From positions 17,308,254 through 17,372,253 of the forward strand of contig NC_064555.1 of assembly GCF_023856365.1 (NCBI RefSeq): DNA of 64,000 nucleotides, written 5' to 3'. The position numbers and the translations under genes were made by a program. The stretch is from Brienomyrus brachyistius. Taxonomy: Eukaryota; Chordata; Actinopteri; Osteoglossiformes; Mormyridae. The notes under the pieces were generated by a model. The model made no database searches. It was not told where the DNA came from and was given only the letters and a program-made list of their open reading frames with translations. Each line of letters begins with the position of its first letter. Positions within the stretch are counted from its first letter, which is position 1. Shown piece after piece: positions 24,842-35,872 of the stretch.

Positions 24842-24885
<44 letters not shown>
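24535..24885 (-). mobile_element. Dispersed repeat family 3, reverse copy between two (CA)n tracts
   Basis: The core at 24600-24842 contains CTACCCAGCCCTAACCTTAA, CTTGTGGGGACCGAAAAAAG and GGTCCCCACAATATCAAAAC, the reverse of the family seen at 18176. It is bounded on both sides by long (CA)n tracts (about 24543-24592 and 24843-24882). The CCTAACC-like stretch belongs to this element and is not telomeric. Confidence 0.75.
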
Positions 24886-24888
<3 letters not shown>

Positions 24889-27800
24889 ACAGACACAGAC
24901 ACAGAGGCTCTAACGCCCAGTGGGGGTGAGAGAGAGAGAGAGTGGACCATTGTAACATCACAATTTGTCTTTCATGATAAATTCTCATTGGTGTCTCGTG
25001 CCCATGCTGGTCCGTCACCACATTTTTCACTCGGGCTCCGGCTGACTCTCGTCTTCTCAGCCCCCTGTCTCCTTCACTCTCAGTGAAGCTTCCCAGTCCT
25101 GAACTCTGAACTCCACCTTTGGATGTGGCTTCTGCCACTCGTCATCCCGTCATCGTCCGAAGCAGGTGCCCTGGGTGCCATGCAGCCGCACCTCGTCCCA
25201 GGGCCTTGAAAGCTCCAGTACAGCAGGGCCCTTCCCATTCCTCCCATTTCTGTGCCCCGTAACGTGGAAATACAGCAATTCCGTGCTGTGTGGGTGTAGA
25301 GGATTCGTCTGCTTGTGAGATCAAGCGTCTCTCTGGAGAGCTGTAACACCTGACCACTACGTAGAAACATTATTCAAATTTATTAAAGTGTTCGCATTAA
25401 AAAGGATCAGTTATTATGGATCAATGTGAAACCATTTACCTCGACTGATGAAGCCTAATGCTCTTTGGCTCTGCTGGGGCTTGTGTTCTGATGGATGAAT
25501 GTCGTCTGACAGCTTTAAATGCCCAGGGAGAGAGAGGTGCTGTATTTGTTTGTGCAGGTGGAGGTGGTGCAATGGCCCCTCATTGATTTTTATGGAAATG
25601 AATCTGGTGTTGGAGGGGCTTGGGGGGGAGGGGGTGGGGGGCAGTGCCTCTCTGCTGTCTCCCGGCCCAGCGGAAGTCAGCTTGACACACTGGTCCCAGT
25701 GCCGCCCAGTAATCCTTTGTCCCCTGCGCGTCTTCCGTCGGCAGCTGATAAATGCCCTGGGACATTTAAATAGGAAAAAGTGCAGCTCACCTCCAAACAA
25801 ACCTCGCCTTTCAATATAATCCTTTTCCTATAAAAGAGAAAAACTGAAAATAGAAAGCGGTCCCTCCCGGTCCACCCTCCCCCAGTCTCCATTGATATTT
25901 TTAAAAAGTTGATATTTCACGGGAATCTTCCAGTTCGGGATATCGTTTGGATTACATTCCCCGTGGGGCAGTCTCGGCCGCGGCACGTCAGGACGTGCTT
26001 TTTCAGCAAACGGAACATCCCGGAAAGTGCCCACAAAGGCCACGCTTATTCTTGCCGATTATTTAGTCACGCGGCTTATCTGCAAACTGCCACATGGCTA
26101 CTTCACTGGGCGTAATTCGCTCCTTCCTTCTCTCTTTCTTCGCCTTTTTCTCTGCAGGTCCTTTTCCTTTTTTCTGCGCTCCGTCTCTCTCCCTGTGCAT
26201 TGTTCAGACGGTTGGTCTCAGAGGGAGTGGGGTGAGCGTAAGGCTGTGTGTGCGCGTGAGAAATGCATGAAGCAGCGCGTCATGGTGTGTGTGTGCGCGT
26301 GTGTGTGTGAAGCAGGCGTGAGAGGTATTTTCACGCCGCAACTGTGTGTTGTGCCACCCCGCCGGGTCCCTGTGCTTCTGCACTGGGTCTGAGACAGCAG
26401 CTCAGGACTGGCTGGTGTCCATTACATATATCGACGTCCATGTGTAGGCCGGCAGTGACCTCTGAAGTCCGCACACCTCAGTCTATTAGCGATTGCTGCA
26501 ACTCGTCAACCAATGAAATCTCAAGCCCTTCAGAGTGTATGGTGTCCCATGATGCATTTGTCATTAGTATGTCTGGTTCTGCATAGGTATTTCTATGCGG
26601 GGGCTCTGTCTGCCTCATCACCCTTATGAAATCTGTATGCCTGCCTGTAATTAACGCCCCCGGACGCCATCGTCCCCTCTGCCCAAGCTGACCTGCGCTG
26701 CAGCTTATAATGTGTCGCTTTGTTGGCCAGTAGCTCTCCTCCTCATTGTATATTCACGACCCTACATCCTTACTGCTTGTTAATCTCCTTGGGGGATAAG
26801 CGCTATATGACCCTGCTATCCTGAAAGCACAGCTTTCCTCACATTACGCGCAGGCATAATAAGAATTAATAAAAGGCGAGGTAAGCTGCCGGATTGAACG
26901 TCGCACCTCAGATTGTATAAGACGGGTTATACACTCCTCACCCTGTGCCCTGAGTAAGTACCATTTGTGTAACCAGTGGCGTGGACTTTCACTGTCCCCA
27001 CTTGACATTGTGTGCTGGATGCCATTATTCCGCTCTGTGTAAAACATTGACTGATCAGATAAGTGCAGTTGATTTCAGGCATACCACACACTAGCCCCGC
27101 CCCCAGCACTGCACCTGGGAGGCCACGCCCAGGAAGTTACTGTTCAGATATAATGGTCAAACCCCCCCCACCCCTCCCCCAACTCATCACGCCCCCGGTT
27201 AAATCCATCCCAGTAAACACCACAAAGCATGGAAGATGTCTGAGAAATTGATTTCTGCTGAAACAACTGTCCTTCAGACTGTGAAGATTCATGGTGCGTG
27301 CACATTAATGCTTTTCAAAGGGCCGTACTATGGGTGCACATTTTTGGGGCAATAAAAAGCAGGCTTTATGATAGCCCCCTACCCCCCCCACACACACACA
27401 CCCCTACGCAAACGTACTCCAGATTCTGATCCTGTGTTCTCTTCTGCCGACAACAAAATAACAACCCCTTATACAGTATTTCTTGATGCAAGGTCTGCGC
27501 TGCCAGTTGATAATAATAAAAATGTTTCTGAAGAGCATCTTGAACTAGGATTTCATGTTTGTTTCCTTATACTTGAATGGCTGCCAAAATAACCACAGAA
27601 CAAAAGGTCAAGTGGCAGCTGTCTTACCCCTTGCCGTCATATTAAAGAATGCGGATGGATGATGTGCAGAATTAACCTAGCATGAAATGCGGCAGTGAGT
27701 CTTAAAGGATGAGGCGACGTGGCTTAACTTGGAGACGGGGGAAAATGACATGTCCATGGAACAGAGTTTTGCCTGGCTTCTTATTCCATGTGTTCTGTAT

Positions 27801-28399
27801 CTTTTCGAGACAGGGAACACCTGAATCCAGCAGCCTAAGGTTTCTGATTAACTTTTTCATTGAGAACTACATTATGCTGATTACTTTAACCATATTGTAT
27901 GCACAGCTATATAACTTAATGTCGTCTACATATGATTTGGTGATGAATTCTCATTCTTTCGATCTGTGCTGCGATGTAAGCGCTTGTATGTTTGTCCACC
28001 CGAGTGGTTCATTTTTGATTTGTTCTCCTTCCGTACTTCTGGGGGTCGGGGGCATGTGTTGACATGAAAACTTTATTACTGCCTACATTTTCTTCTTAAT
28101 CCACACACGGGTCGAAGTTTAATCCTCCACAATAAGTCTAGTCGTTGTTATGATTTGCATTCTGATTGTATATTTGTATCTCACTTGTTTTTTTTTTGTT
28201 AGATATTTGCATAATATTTTGCTTTGCTACTCTTGCTTTCTTGTCCTTTCTGTCCCAATTTTACCTTTTACCTTTTCCTTATCTGCTAGCACAGGTGCTC
28301 ATGCATTTGTACATTTATTTATTGTTATTTATGTGCTTCAGTGTCCCTTTTTGTATTCAAAACAAATTGCATGGGGAGTCGTGTCACTTCGCATACAAT
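24886..28399. other. Intergenic stretch without recognised gene
   Basis: Mostly unique. Segments at 25480-25800 and 25890-26120 are free of repeats and have many open frames, but I recognise no protein and no consistent splice pattern. They could be conserved non-coding DNA; comparison with other fish would decide. Confidence 0.45.
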
Positions 28400-28500
28400 A
28401 AAAGCATTCATTTACGTTACATGTGTTTATTTAGCAGATGCCTATGTCCGAAGTGGCGTACAGACGGATAGCAAGCATGCAGCGTTCAAGGAATCAGATT
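28400..28500 (-). mobile_element. SINE/LINE 3' tail fragment, minus orientation
   Basis: CATTTACGTTACATGTGTTT, ATTTAGCAGATGCCTATGTC and CGAAGTGGCGTACAG form the reverse of the widely shared teleost retroelement tail that includes AGCGTCTGCTAAATG. The element probably extends rightward to about 28640 but cannot be delimited there. Confidence 0.65.
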
Positions 28501-28859
28501 TACATCCAAGCGTTGTTTGGTTCAGCTTACAACCAGAAACTAATACAAATCAGCACTGGAGCGAGACATACAGAAAAACAACAACAACAAAAAAAACACC
28601 ACGAGGACTAGGTTCCTATGTGTAAAATCCAGGAAAAACGTGTTGCCAAGATACAATAACCATGAACGAGTCAGAGAAGACAGCAGTTCGACGGTAGGAT
28701 GAGTTCCCAGAAGACACGGGTTTTGAGAGATTTCTTAGCAAGAGGAAGCAACCAAAAAGTTAGGAATGAAGTGCATTTTCGATAATGAATCGCTTTTAAA
28801 TTTAAACATCGTTACTTTAAAATTTGTCATATGTTCATTTCTCAGTTTTCCGTGAATTG

Positions 28860-28867
28860 TGACGTCA
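28860..28867. promoter_or_regulatory. Palindromic CRE motif TGACGTCA
   Basis: A perfect full cAMP-response-element palindrome, embedded in GTGACGTCACGG. It lies 2.75 kb upstream of the start codon. A site of this length can occur by chance. Confidence 0.35.
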
Positions 28868-31412
28868 CGGATTGTAGGCGATTACACGTCCGAATCATTC
28901 TAATTCCGGCAGCGCTTCATGTATTACCTTGGAAACTTATTCTATGAGTGTGTGTTTTGGATCAGTGAACCAGTTCATCCCAATCGCCATCGAGGTCATT
29001 TCATTCACTTATATGATTATTTTAAAAAGAGCGACTGGAACTCACGTTATTTCACTCTGCTGGTGGTGGGTACCTTAAATATTTTTATGTTAATATTTTA
29101 TAAAACGCAACAAATTGGAAACATTAACCATGTAAAATAGACCATGGTTTCAAGTGACCATACATTTAGACCCATTGGACGAAATGGAAGACGATTCACT
29201 GAGTGAACTAAATTAATTTACTTAAGCCTCAGTTCAGATGAAAAAGAACCAGAGTTCTTTTTCACGCAAATCCAGTGTACATTCGTTGCTCCTTTATGGT
29301 GCTTGTAATTGTTGGTGTGTGTGAGTGTAGGCCTGCGTCTTCTTGGAGAATTAAGTCACTTAGCATGGACGGCTCACATCTTTTCCCAATCAACTATCAA
29401 CTCAACGACTAAAACATTCGCTTAGTTACGTGACAGACATTTTTAATCAACAGATGTTATGATGATTTCACAGTTATTCCATCGGATTTTTAGTAGACCC
29501 GAGACGATAGACCTTGTTTAAGACACATTCGATTTTTCGGATTCGATCCTTAACCTCGATCTATTCAAGTGTTAATTTTTCCGTTGTATTCAACAACAGC
29601 CCAGGAATGATATATGCCTACTAAAGCAAGCAAGGGAACTGCACGAACAGCAAGCTGATTTCAGTGGCTAAAGATTATTCACTGTTTACTCGTTATGTGT
29701 CAGATCAGGCGTCAATGTATTTGCATAATTCTTTTTTTTTTTTTACAGACAAAACATGTAACACATTCAAACTGTTAAAATGACCTTTCAGCTGACATTT
29801 AATGTGTGATTGAGATAATATATGTTTGTGTATGCCGTTCTTTTGACGACGGTGATAATTGTAATATTTTTGCGGGAAAAGATCAGGACGGAATTACTGT
29901 TTCAAAATTCACACGTCCAAGGAAACGAAGATGCGAAAAATACATCTGGATCACTCCTAAAGGTTTCACATGACTGTCAGACATTTTTTCGGTGTTGTCA
30001 CCCCGCGGGGTGGTTGTTTTTATTGACATTAAGGGAAAATGAGCTAATCGCCTGAAACCATCTCGCGATTAGAGGTAAATTGGCATGTCACCAGATCCTC
30101 CGTGGCGCAATTTTTCAGCCTCAAGAAATCTCGTGTGATGCATTTTGCGGCCATTTGACTGCAATAACACGCTGTTAAATGAAAGTTTTCTTTCTGGTAA
30201 GGTGGCTGAATAAAATTGTAACATAACTAAAATCTATATTGCTCATTTAAAAATGGAGGGTGTGTGGATCGCACGAAATTAAATATATACAGATTTTCAT
30301 TGTATAAAGACATTTCTCAAGCCAGTAGCAGTTTGCAAAATGCTGACTAGGTTTCTGTAACTCTGACTGCGCCAGTGCGCAATTTTTGGCAATGGGTATA
30401 GTCTCCAAAGTTATCTAGATCCGAACGGGTAGCAGAGTGAATGCGGCAAAAAGAAAAAAAAACAGTCGACGTATAAAAAATAGTGTGTAACACGTGTCTA
30501 ACGAGTGTGTCAGGTAGTTGTGCGCGTAGAGGACTGTTTTAATGAAGAATGTATTACATATGGTTAAATCGGAATACGTGTATCAAGATAAACCCAAAAC
30601 GTCTGTAGCACATCTCCGGTCATCACATACTGAACGTGAAGCACATCAGACTTAACATTTTTGAGAACGCAAACTATTTCTTTTCTCGATCTTAACATTG
30701 TCCTTGTACTGCGGTTCTCCATTCAATTGATTACGTCCGACTGAAAGCGCACGTGCCCGCAAGGTGCTGCGCGTGCCGCCGGAAAACGATCGAGTATTAA
30801 TTTTGAGCAGTTATCAGCGCTCGCGACTGGCAACACAAGGCTTGTCGCCTTGGGGTGTTGTAGTTCATTTCTCGATTGCCTGAGTGTACGCATAACACCC
30901 CCCCCCCACTACAATCTATGCCAAAAAAGAAGCTCATTAAATTAAAGAGGCTCAAGATAATGGGAAAATATCGAGCGAAAACGCTTCGTTGTTCGCGCTG
31001 TGCTGTCTTACTTGACTTTAGTCTTTTGGTTTATCAAGCTGAAATAAAGTAACGTCGTAGTAAGGTGTTACAGTGGAAATGCATTCTATCTGGAAGCTTT
31101 GTGCCGGGTACCAGTTATATCAATTGCATATCTAAAATAGTCCTTGTGTCCTGTAGCCTATTTCAAATTAAGTTAACTATTTTACGGGATACGCTTTTGA
31201 AATGGAATGTATTTGAATTTTAATACTTGGCGTACTGACGCGCGCCTGTCATCCCCTTTACTCGTTAATGCGGTGCGAGATCCACTATTCAACAAACTTC
31301 CAAGTACTCTCGGTCCTTATGACAAAAGCTACAATGGAATGAATCCCCCCGCTTTTGGAGGGCGTTTTGCGCGGTGTAACACCTGGTCATTTAGCATAAC
31401 TCTAAGCGTTCT

Positions 31413-31481
31413 GATTGGCGACCTTCCTATACCCTCGCACCGAATTCGATGTTCATTGCACTGTCACGACGTCAATCAAAG
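31413..31481. promoter_or_regulatory. Cluster of inverted CCAAT, CRE-like and TCF/LEF-like motifs
   Basis: GATTGG at 31413-31418 is an inverted CCAAT box. GACGTCA at 31468-31474 is a near-CRE, directly followed by ATCAAAG at 31475-31481, which fits the TCF/LEF consensus. All lie 130-200 bases upstream of the exon 1 start codon, where core-proximal promoter elements are expected. Function is inferred. Confidence 0.4.
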
Positions 31482-31575
31482 CGCTGCGCGCCCTCCCCCG
31501 AGATATGGAATAAGGCACGTTTGCCTTTGCTCCACAAGCCAGGACAGCTACTTCCCAGCGCTGTGCTGTATCAAC

Positions 31576-31623
31576 ATGACAAGAGCTCCGCGATCCTGGC
31601 TAGGGAAACATGGAGCTGTTTAA
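31576..31623 (+). promoter_or_regulatory. Short upstream ORF overlapping the Eph start codon
   Basis: An ATG at 31576, with A at -3, opens a 15-codon frame that ends at TAA 31621-31623. It overlaps the main ATG (31610) in a different frame. If transcription starts upstream of 31576, initiation here would bypass the receptor start, so this would be expected to lower translation. The main ATG has a strong context (AAC ATG G). Confidence 0.45.
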
Positions 31624-31688
31624 AACACTAACTCTCATGCTTTGGATATTACTGCTACAAAGGAGGCACGGCTGCCTCGCAGAAGAAG
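31610..31688 (+). CDS. epha10: Eph receptor (EphA10-like) exon 1: signal peptide
   Basis: Encodes residues 1-26. The N-terminus MELFKT is followed by a hydrophobic core (about residues 7-16), a short basic patch QRRH and then GCLAEE, a typical cleavable signal peptide with likely cleavage near Ala24. The exon ends GAAGAAG just before GTACGT, a canonical donor, in phase 1. Eph genes generally have this layout: exon 1 carries the signal peptide, and the split codon continues in a 65-bp exon 2. The assignment rests mainly on the good join to exon 2, where G + TT gives Val27. Signal peptides are poorly conserved, so this exon is less certain than exon 3. An unidentified upstream exon is possible but not needed. 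Confidence 0.8.
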
Positions 31689-32951
31689 GTACGTTTACGC
31701 GTCAACGGCATTTTGGCAGCGTTTTTTTTCCCTAAATGATTTTTTCCTCCTCGGTTCGAGAGTTTACTTGCAGGTGCAAGCGCGGTTTCCGAGGGTATGA
31801 CAGTTATGAAGTTGAAATTGACCGGGGTATGAATGGGTCGTAATGGGTTTTTCTTCTCCATAAAAGTCGGCGTATGAGACGCTATATTGCACTATTTACC
31901 AGCGCGTGACGGTATTTTTTAACGGCACAGATGGAGTTTCGGTGACTGGCGACGGTCACGGGTTACGCAGGATGAATGACGGAATTACCCTCGCCAGCCC
32001 TCCCTGTTTTATTTACTCGTAAAGCAGCTGCTGTGTCACTTTTATTCGGACAAATGGGTTTCTGTCAAGCCGACTTTTCTGCCCTAAGTATGACAGGAAG
32101 GCGTATTTACTTGACAAGGCGCTCTCCCTGTGTCATTTGACCATCATCCAGCTGCGATCTGCGTAACGTGCTCGTTTCAGTTGTTCTTTCAGCTGAAATT
32201 CTGACCTTTTTCCTAAACATTTTAACTGAATATTTTTACTGAGAATTTTAAGTGAGAATATAAAACTGTGAGTTGGCGGATATTTAGTGTATTATTAGTT
32301 TATCTTCAAATATCTTTATTTTTTTTAGATGCAAGATGCCGATTCCATTCCCCTGTATGCTAAGATTATTAGATTAGTACAGGCAGAGTGAAGAATATCA
32401 CAGACTGTGATATCAGCAGGTATCTTTGAGGAGGTGTGGATTACACCTTGGGAAAAGCTCATCTGTTCCCTGACTTATTTCTGAGGCCAGGTTTTCAAGG
32501 TTTGTGGGGGGGGGGGTTGTAGTGACCGCAGCAGCCTGTTGTAACGTTACCGTAGCCTGCCCACAGACCATTGCCTTTGTTTCATGCGTGGGATCTTCGT
32601 GTGGCTCGTCTGTTCCACGGCACGATGGGTTATTGGTAAGGGGGTTGGGGCACTAGTGAGAGCGGGTCATGCCAGGCTCTTTCTTGCTCTCCCTCTCTGT
32701 CTTGCCCTCTCTCTCCCTCCCTTGTCATTCCTGGGGGTGTTGTGAGGCACCGGGCTTTGGGCGGTCATCATTGAGTCTCAGGTGAGAGCATCAAAGCGTC
32801 CTAATCAGAGCGGCGGCTCAGAAGGGAACAAGCGGATAATCCGCGGGATCCTGGTGGCGGCTGCTTCAGCGCGGCTCTCGTGGAGCTGGGACACGGCCGA
32901 GATTGCAACCGCAAACACAGACACACGCATGCAAACAGGATACACACAGCC

Positions 32952-32960
32952 TGTGTGTGT

Positions 32961-33001
<41 letters not shown>

Positions 33002-33020
33002 TGTGTGTGTGTGTGTGTGC
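32952..33020. repeat. (TG)n microsatellite
   Basis: TG dinucleotide tract with one CG interruption near 32997-33001. Confidence 0.95.
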
Positions 33021-34040
33021 ACACCCCAATTCTCTCACGGAGACCTTATGAATGAACGCCGTTTTCTCTCTGTCAGGACTTTGTCTGAGGCAGCTTGGTG
33101 CTCCAGGTACCGCTCAGATTAAATAGCCACGTACTGTAACCTGCTTTGTTTCACAGCTGGCTATCCAGCTGCGGCCCCTGCTCTGGGAGTTTGCCTCCCC
33201 AGGTGTGGATGGAAGGCCGGGTCCGAGTGTGGAGTTGGCCACATGTCTGGGTGCGTTGTTTGTGTCTTTTTTGTTGGGTTGTGTGTTAGGATTGATGTGC
33301 CGGGACATTGTTTGAACTTTTTGGTGTGCAATGGTCTTTGACTGGACCGCCTCTCCCTCAGCAGCCGCCAGCTCCCCCAAGCCCATGTGACATCTTTGCG
33401 TGGTTTTAAGACCCCCTGAACCGTAGTCCTTGTGCTTGCCCCATGGGCAGTATGCTTCCCAGCCTTGGTGACTCACCATTGGTCCATCTTTCTGCTGTTT
33501 TCTGCACATTTTACTGACCCCTGGATAGCCAGAACAGTCCAGCCCCTTCTGAAATGCACGGGGCTCTTCTTCTTTTTGGCAGAGTAATACCAGCCGGCTA
33601 GTACCGCTGAAAGAGGTACAAACGTTCACTTAATCTAGCTAAAGACGGATGAGTTGCTCTGCTGTGTTCTGTGTCCCCGTTGTGTTCACTGTCTCTGCTT
33701 TCCCCCCCTGTCCCTGCTGCCACTGCCGCTTGGCACAACGGCCTTGAGATGAGGAGGTGGCGTCTCCGCTGGGCGCAAAAGGTCACAGCGATTTGTGCGA
33801 CCGGCGGTGTGACAGGCGTGTCGGACTGGGAGCGCGGCAGTGGTGGCAGGTAGCCGGGCCGCCGCCCACCTCTTCACGCTTTTCTGTCCATTGTGGGGGG
33901 GATGGGGGGGTGAGACCCAGCAGACTGAAAAAGGTGGAAAAGCAGGGGATGGATTTGGATTTTATCCATCTGGAATTCGAATGGGCCATGGGACCGTATG
34001 TAACGGAGCTGAGACTTTTGGATGGATAGCAACACACTAG

Positions 34041-34041
<1 letters not shown>

Positions 34042-34103
<62 letters not shown>

Positions 34104-34109
34104 GGGGGG
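34042..34109. repeat. (TG)n microsatellite ending in a G run
   Basis: About 30 uninterrupted TG units followed by about eight further G. Confidence 0.95.
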
Positions 34110-34779
34110 CTCACGTGGGGCTGTCCGCTGAGAGATTGCAGTGCCTTGCTGCTTTTCGCGGTCTGTGCTGGTTGGCGTGGATGGTCATTAGGGATTAAGT
34201 GATTAAGTGTTTATTTAAGTTTTACTTAGTAGAAAAATCTGCGGCTTGTTATTTACGGTTATGCCATTTCTAAATGTTGATTGTAGTTTTTGCCCATTTT
34301 TCATGTGACTTTTTGTGCCATTTCTAGTTCGGAAAGAAATTAATGATGAGGTTGAGCTCTGCTCCATGCCGGTCGATATTAATGAAGCAGGCATAAGCAT
34401 GGAGGCCCATGCTGGCACACTGACGTGGTCGTCTGTGTGACCTGTCTCCTCAGTGTTCTTCACTGGGGCCTGTATCAGTCCTTCCTGCCATGGGTTAAGC
34501 CGTATGCTTTGGCTCCATGCTCAACTGGGGGGTGACACCCCCCCCCCCCATCTCGCTGAACGTGTGGAACAATAGACTATCCCCTATAGGCCTGTCCAGT
34601 GACCTGGAAACTTGTTTGACCTTCCAACTTCCTGTTCGTGTAGAGGGGAGGGGGGGAATTAATAACTGACCCTTTTTCACGCTCAACCCGTCCTCAACCC
34701 TTTGGTCTGGTCCTGTGTCTTCTGCAGTGTTGAGCTTTAGGGTCAAGACTGAATCCAGCGTCTGATTAGCAAAGCAACG

Positions 34780-35020
34780 GCAGGGTTAGCTCAGGGGTCA
34801 TGCAGCAATCGACTGTCAAATGTATGGTTAAATAAGAGCAGCGCAGGAGGTGTTGGTTAAGGACACGGAACGGAAGGTCATAGCCTGTGGTCCCAGAGAG
34901 GGTTCTGCTGTAGTACCCTCAAGGAAGGAATTAAACTGGAATCGCTTGGTGCTCCCATAAAATATCTGCCAGAGAAGATGGGTGAAAACATCAGGTAAAA
35001 GCATTGACAAGCAATAAATT
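34780..35020 (+). mobile_element. Degenerate SINE-like element, family 4
   Basis: Contains GGTTAGCTCAGGGGTCATGC, GGAAGGTCATAGCCTGTGGT, GCTGTAGTACCCTCAAGGAA, TTAAACTGGAATCGCTTGGT and GGTAAAAGCATTGACAAGC in the order seen in common teleost SINEs (tRNA-like head, CCTTGAGCAAGG-type body, AAGCG-type tail). The head is badly decayed. Confidence 0.6.
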
Positions 35021-35399
35021 ACATGGGAAAAAATGCAGGTTCTCTAACTTGGAAATGCGCGGCCGGTTCCAGGCTGCCGGCCTTGTGGTTCTGCTAATCC
35101 TCTGGGCCTCCATGTCCCGCTGGCTCCTGTCCAGTCTGTTTTTCTTGGGCAGCTCCATGTTAAAACTTGGCTCCTCGGTTACTGTCTGGGCACTCTTCTC
35201 CTTGCTTTTGTCTCCGAGCTCCCTGAGCTGTGTGCGAATCCGATTCTTCCGCAGCCTTGGCGTCTGGCGTCCATCTCAGGAAAGCATCCTGATGTGTTTT
35301 CCTTCCCTGCCGATGATGCTGCACCTGAAAGGCATCGCAGATAGAATGACGTGCCTCACAGGGGGGTTCCTGCTCTCAGGGACCCAACTTTAGTTTTTC

Positions 35400-35540
35400 T
35401 GTGTCCCTGGAATAGTTGGGGGTTAAGGGTCTTGCTCAAGGGCCCAATGGTGACATCATCCTGCCAACCTTGGGATTTGAACCAGCGGCCGTCCGATCAC
35501 AGGCGTGGTGCCCTAACCCACTGAGCCACAAACTGCCCCT
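35400..35540 (-). mobile_element. tRNA-derived SINE, family 1, minus orientation
   Basis: Reading the minus strand, an A-box TGGCTCAGTGGGTTAGGG (35511-35528) precedes a B-box GGTTCAAATCC (35473-35483). A body with GATGTCACCATTGGGCCCTTG and CTTAACCCCC follows. It matches 8661-8800 in order and motif and is better preserved. It is a retroelement copy, since the body continues past the tRNA-like part. Confidence 0.88.
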
Positions 35541-35754
35541 GTTGCGTTGTGTTGTGTGTGGGCAGCGGAAGGACGTTGAAGATTGAACTTCCTAGCAGAG
35601 GAAAGGACAAATATGTCACATGGCATTCCTTAAAATGCAGTGGGCGGGGGTGGGGGGGGTGCTAGGTTTTTGGACAATAAGGAGAGCTGATTTCCAGGGT
35701 TTGGAGGGGTTGTATTTAGTGTGAATGAAATAGATAAGATTAGGTGTGGATTGA

Positions 35755-35872
35755 TGGGCTGGCCCCCCATCCTGGGTTGTTCCCTGCCTCATGCCCATTG
35801 CTTCCGGGATAGGCTCTGAACCCCCCGCGGCCCAGTAGGATAAGCGGTTTGGAAAATGGATGGATGGATGGA
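35755..35872 (+). mobile_element. 5'-truncated family 2 retroelement with perfect 14-bp target-site duplication
   Basis: The insert of 118 bases holds GGGATAGGCTCTGAACCCCC, CCCAGTAGGATAAGCGGTTT and GGAAAATGGATGGATGGATG. It is flanked by TAGGTGTGGATTGA at 35741-35754 and again, identically, at 35873-35886. This shows retroposition with 5' truncation and fixes the 3' end of the family as a TGGATGG-repeat tail. Confidence 0.92.

Larger units (their letters stand above)
28640..31575 (+). promoter_or_regulatory. Repeat-poor 5' flank and likely promoter region of the Eph gene
   Basis: About 2.9 kb with almost no simple repeats, unlike the sequence on both sides. It is AT-rich at first and more CpG-containing from about 30700. 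It has a CACGTG E-box at 30750-30755. No TATA box was recognised close to the start codon. The transcription start cannot be placed from sequence alone, so the role is inferred from position and from the absence of repeats. Confidence 0.5.

Noticed and set aside
31207..31623. 138-codon frame ending inside exon 1
   Set aside because: It is in a different frame from the signal-peptide exon and shows no similarity. Only its last 16 codons matter, as the upstream ORF.
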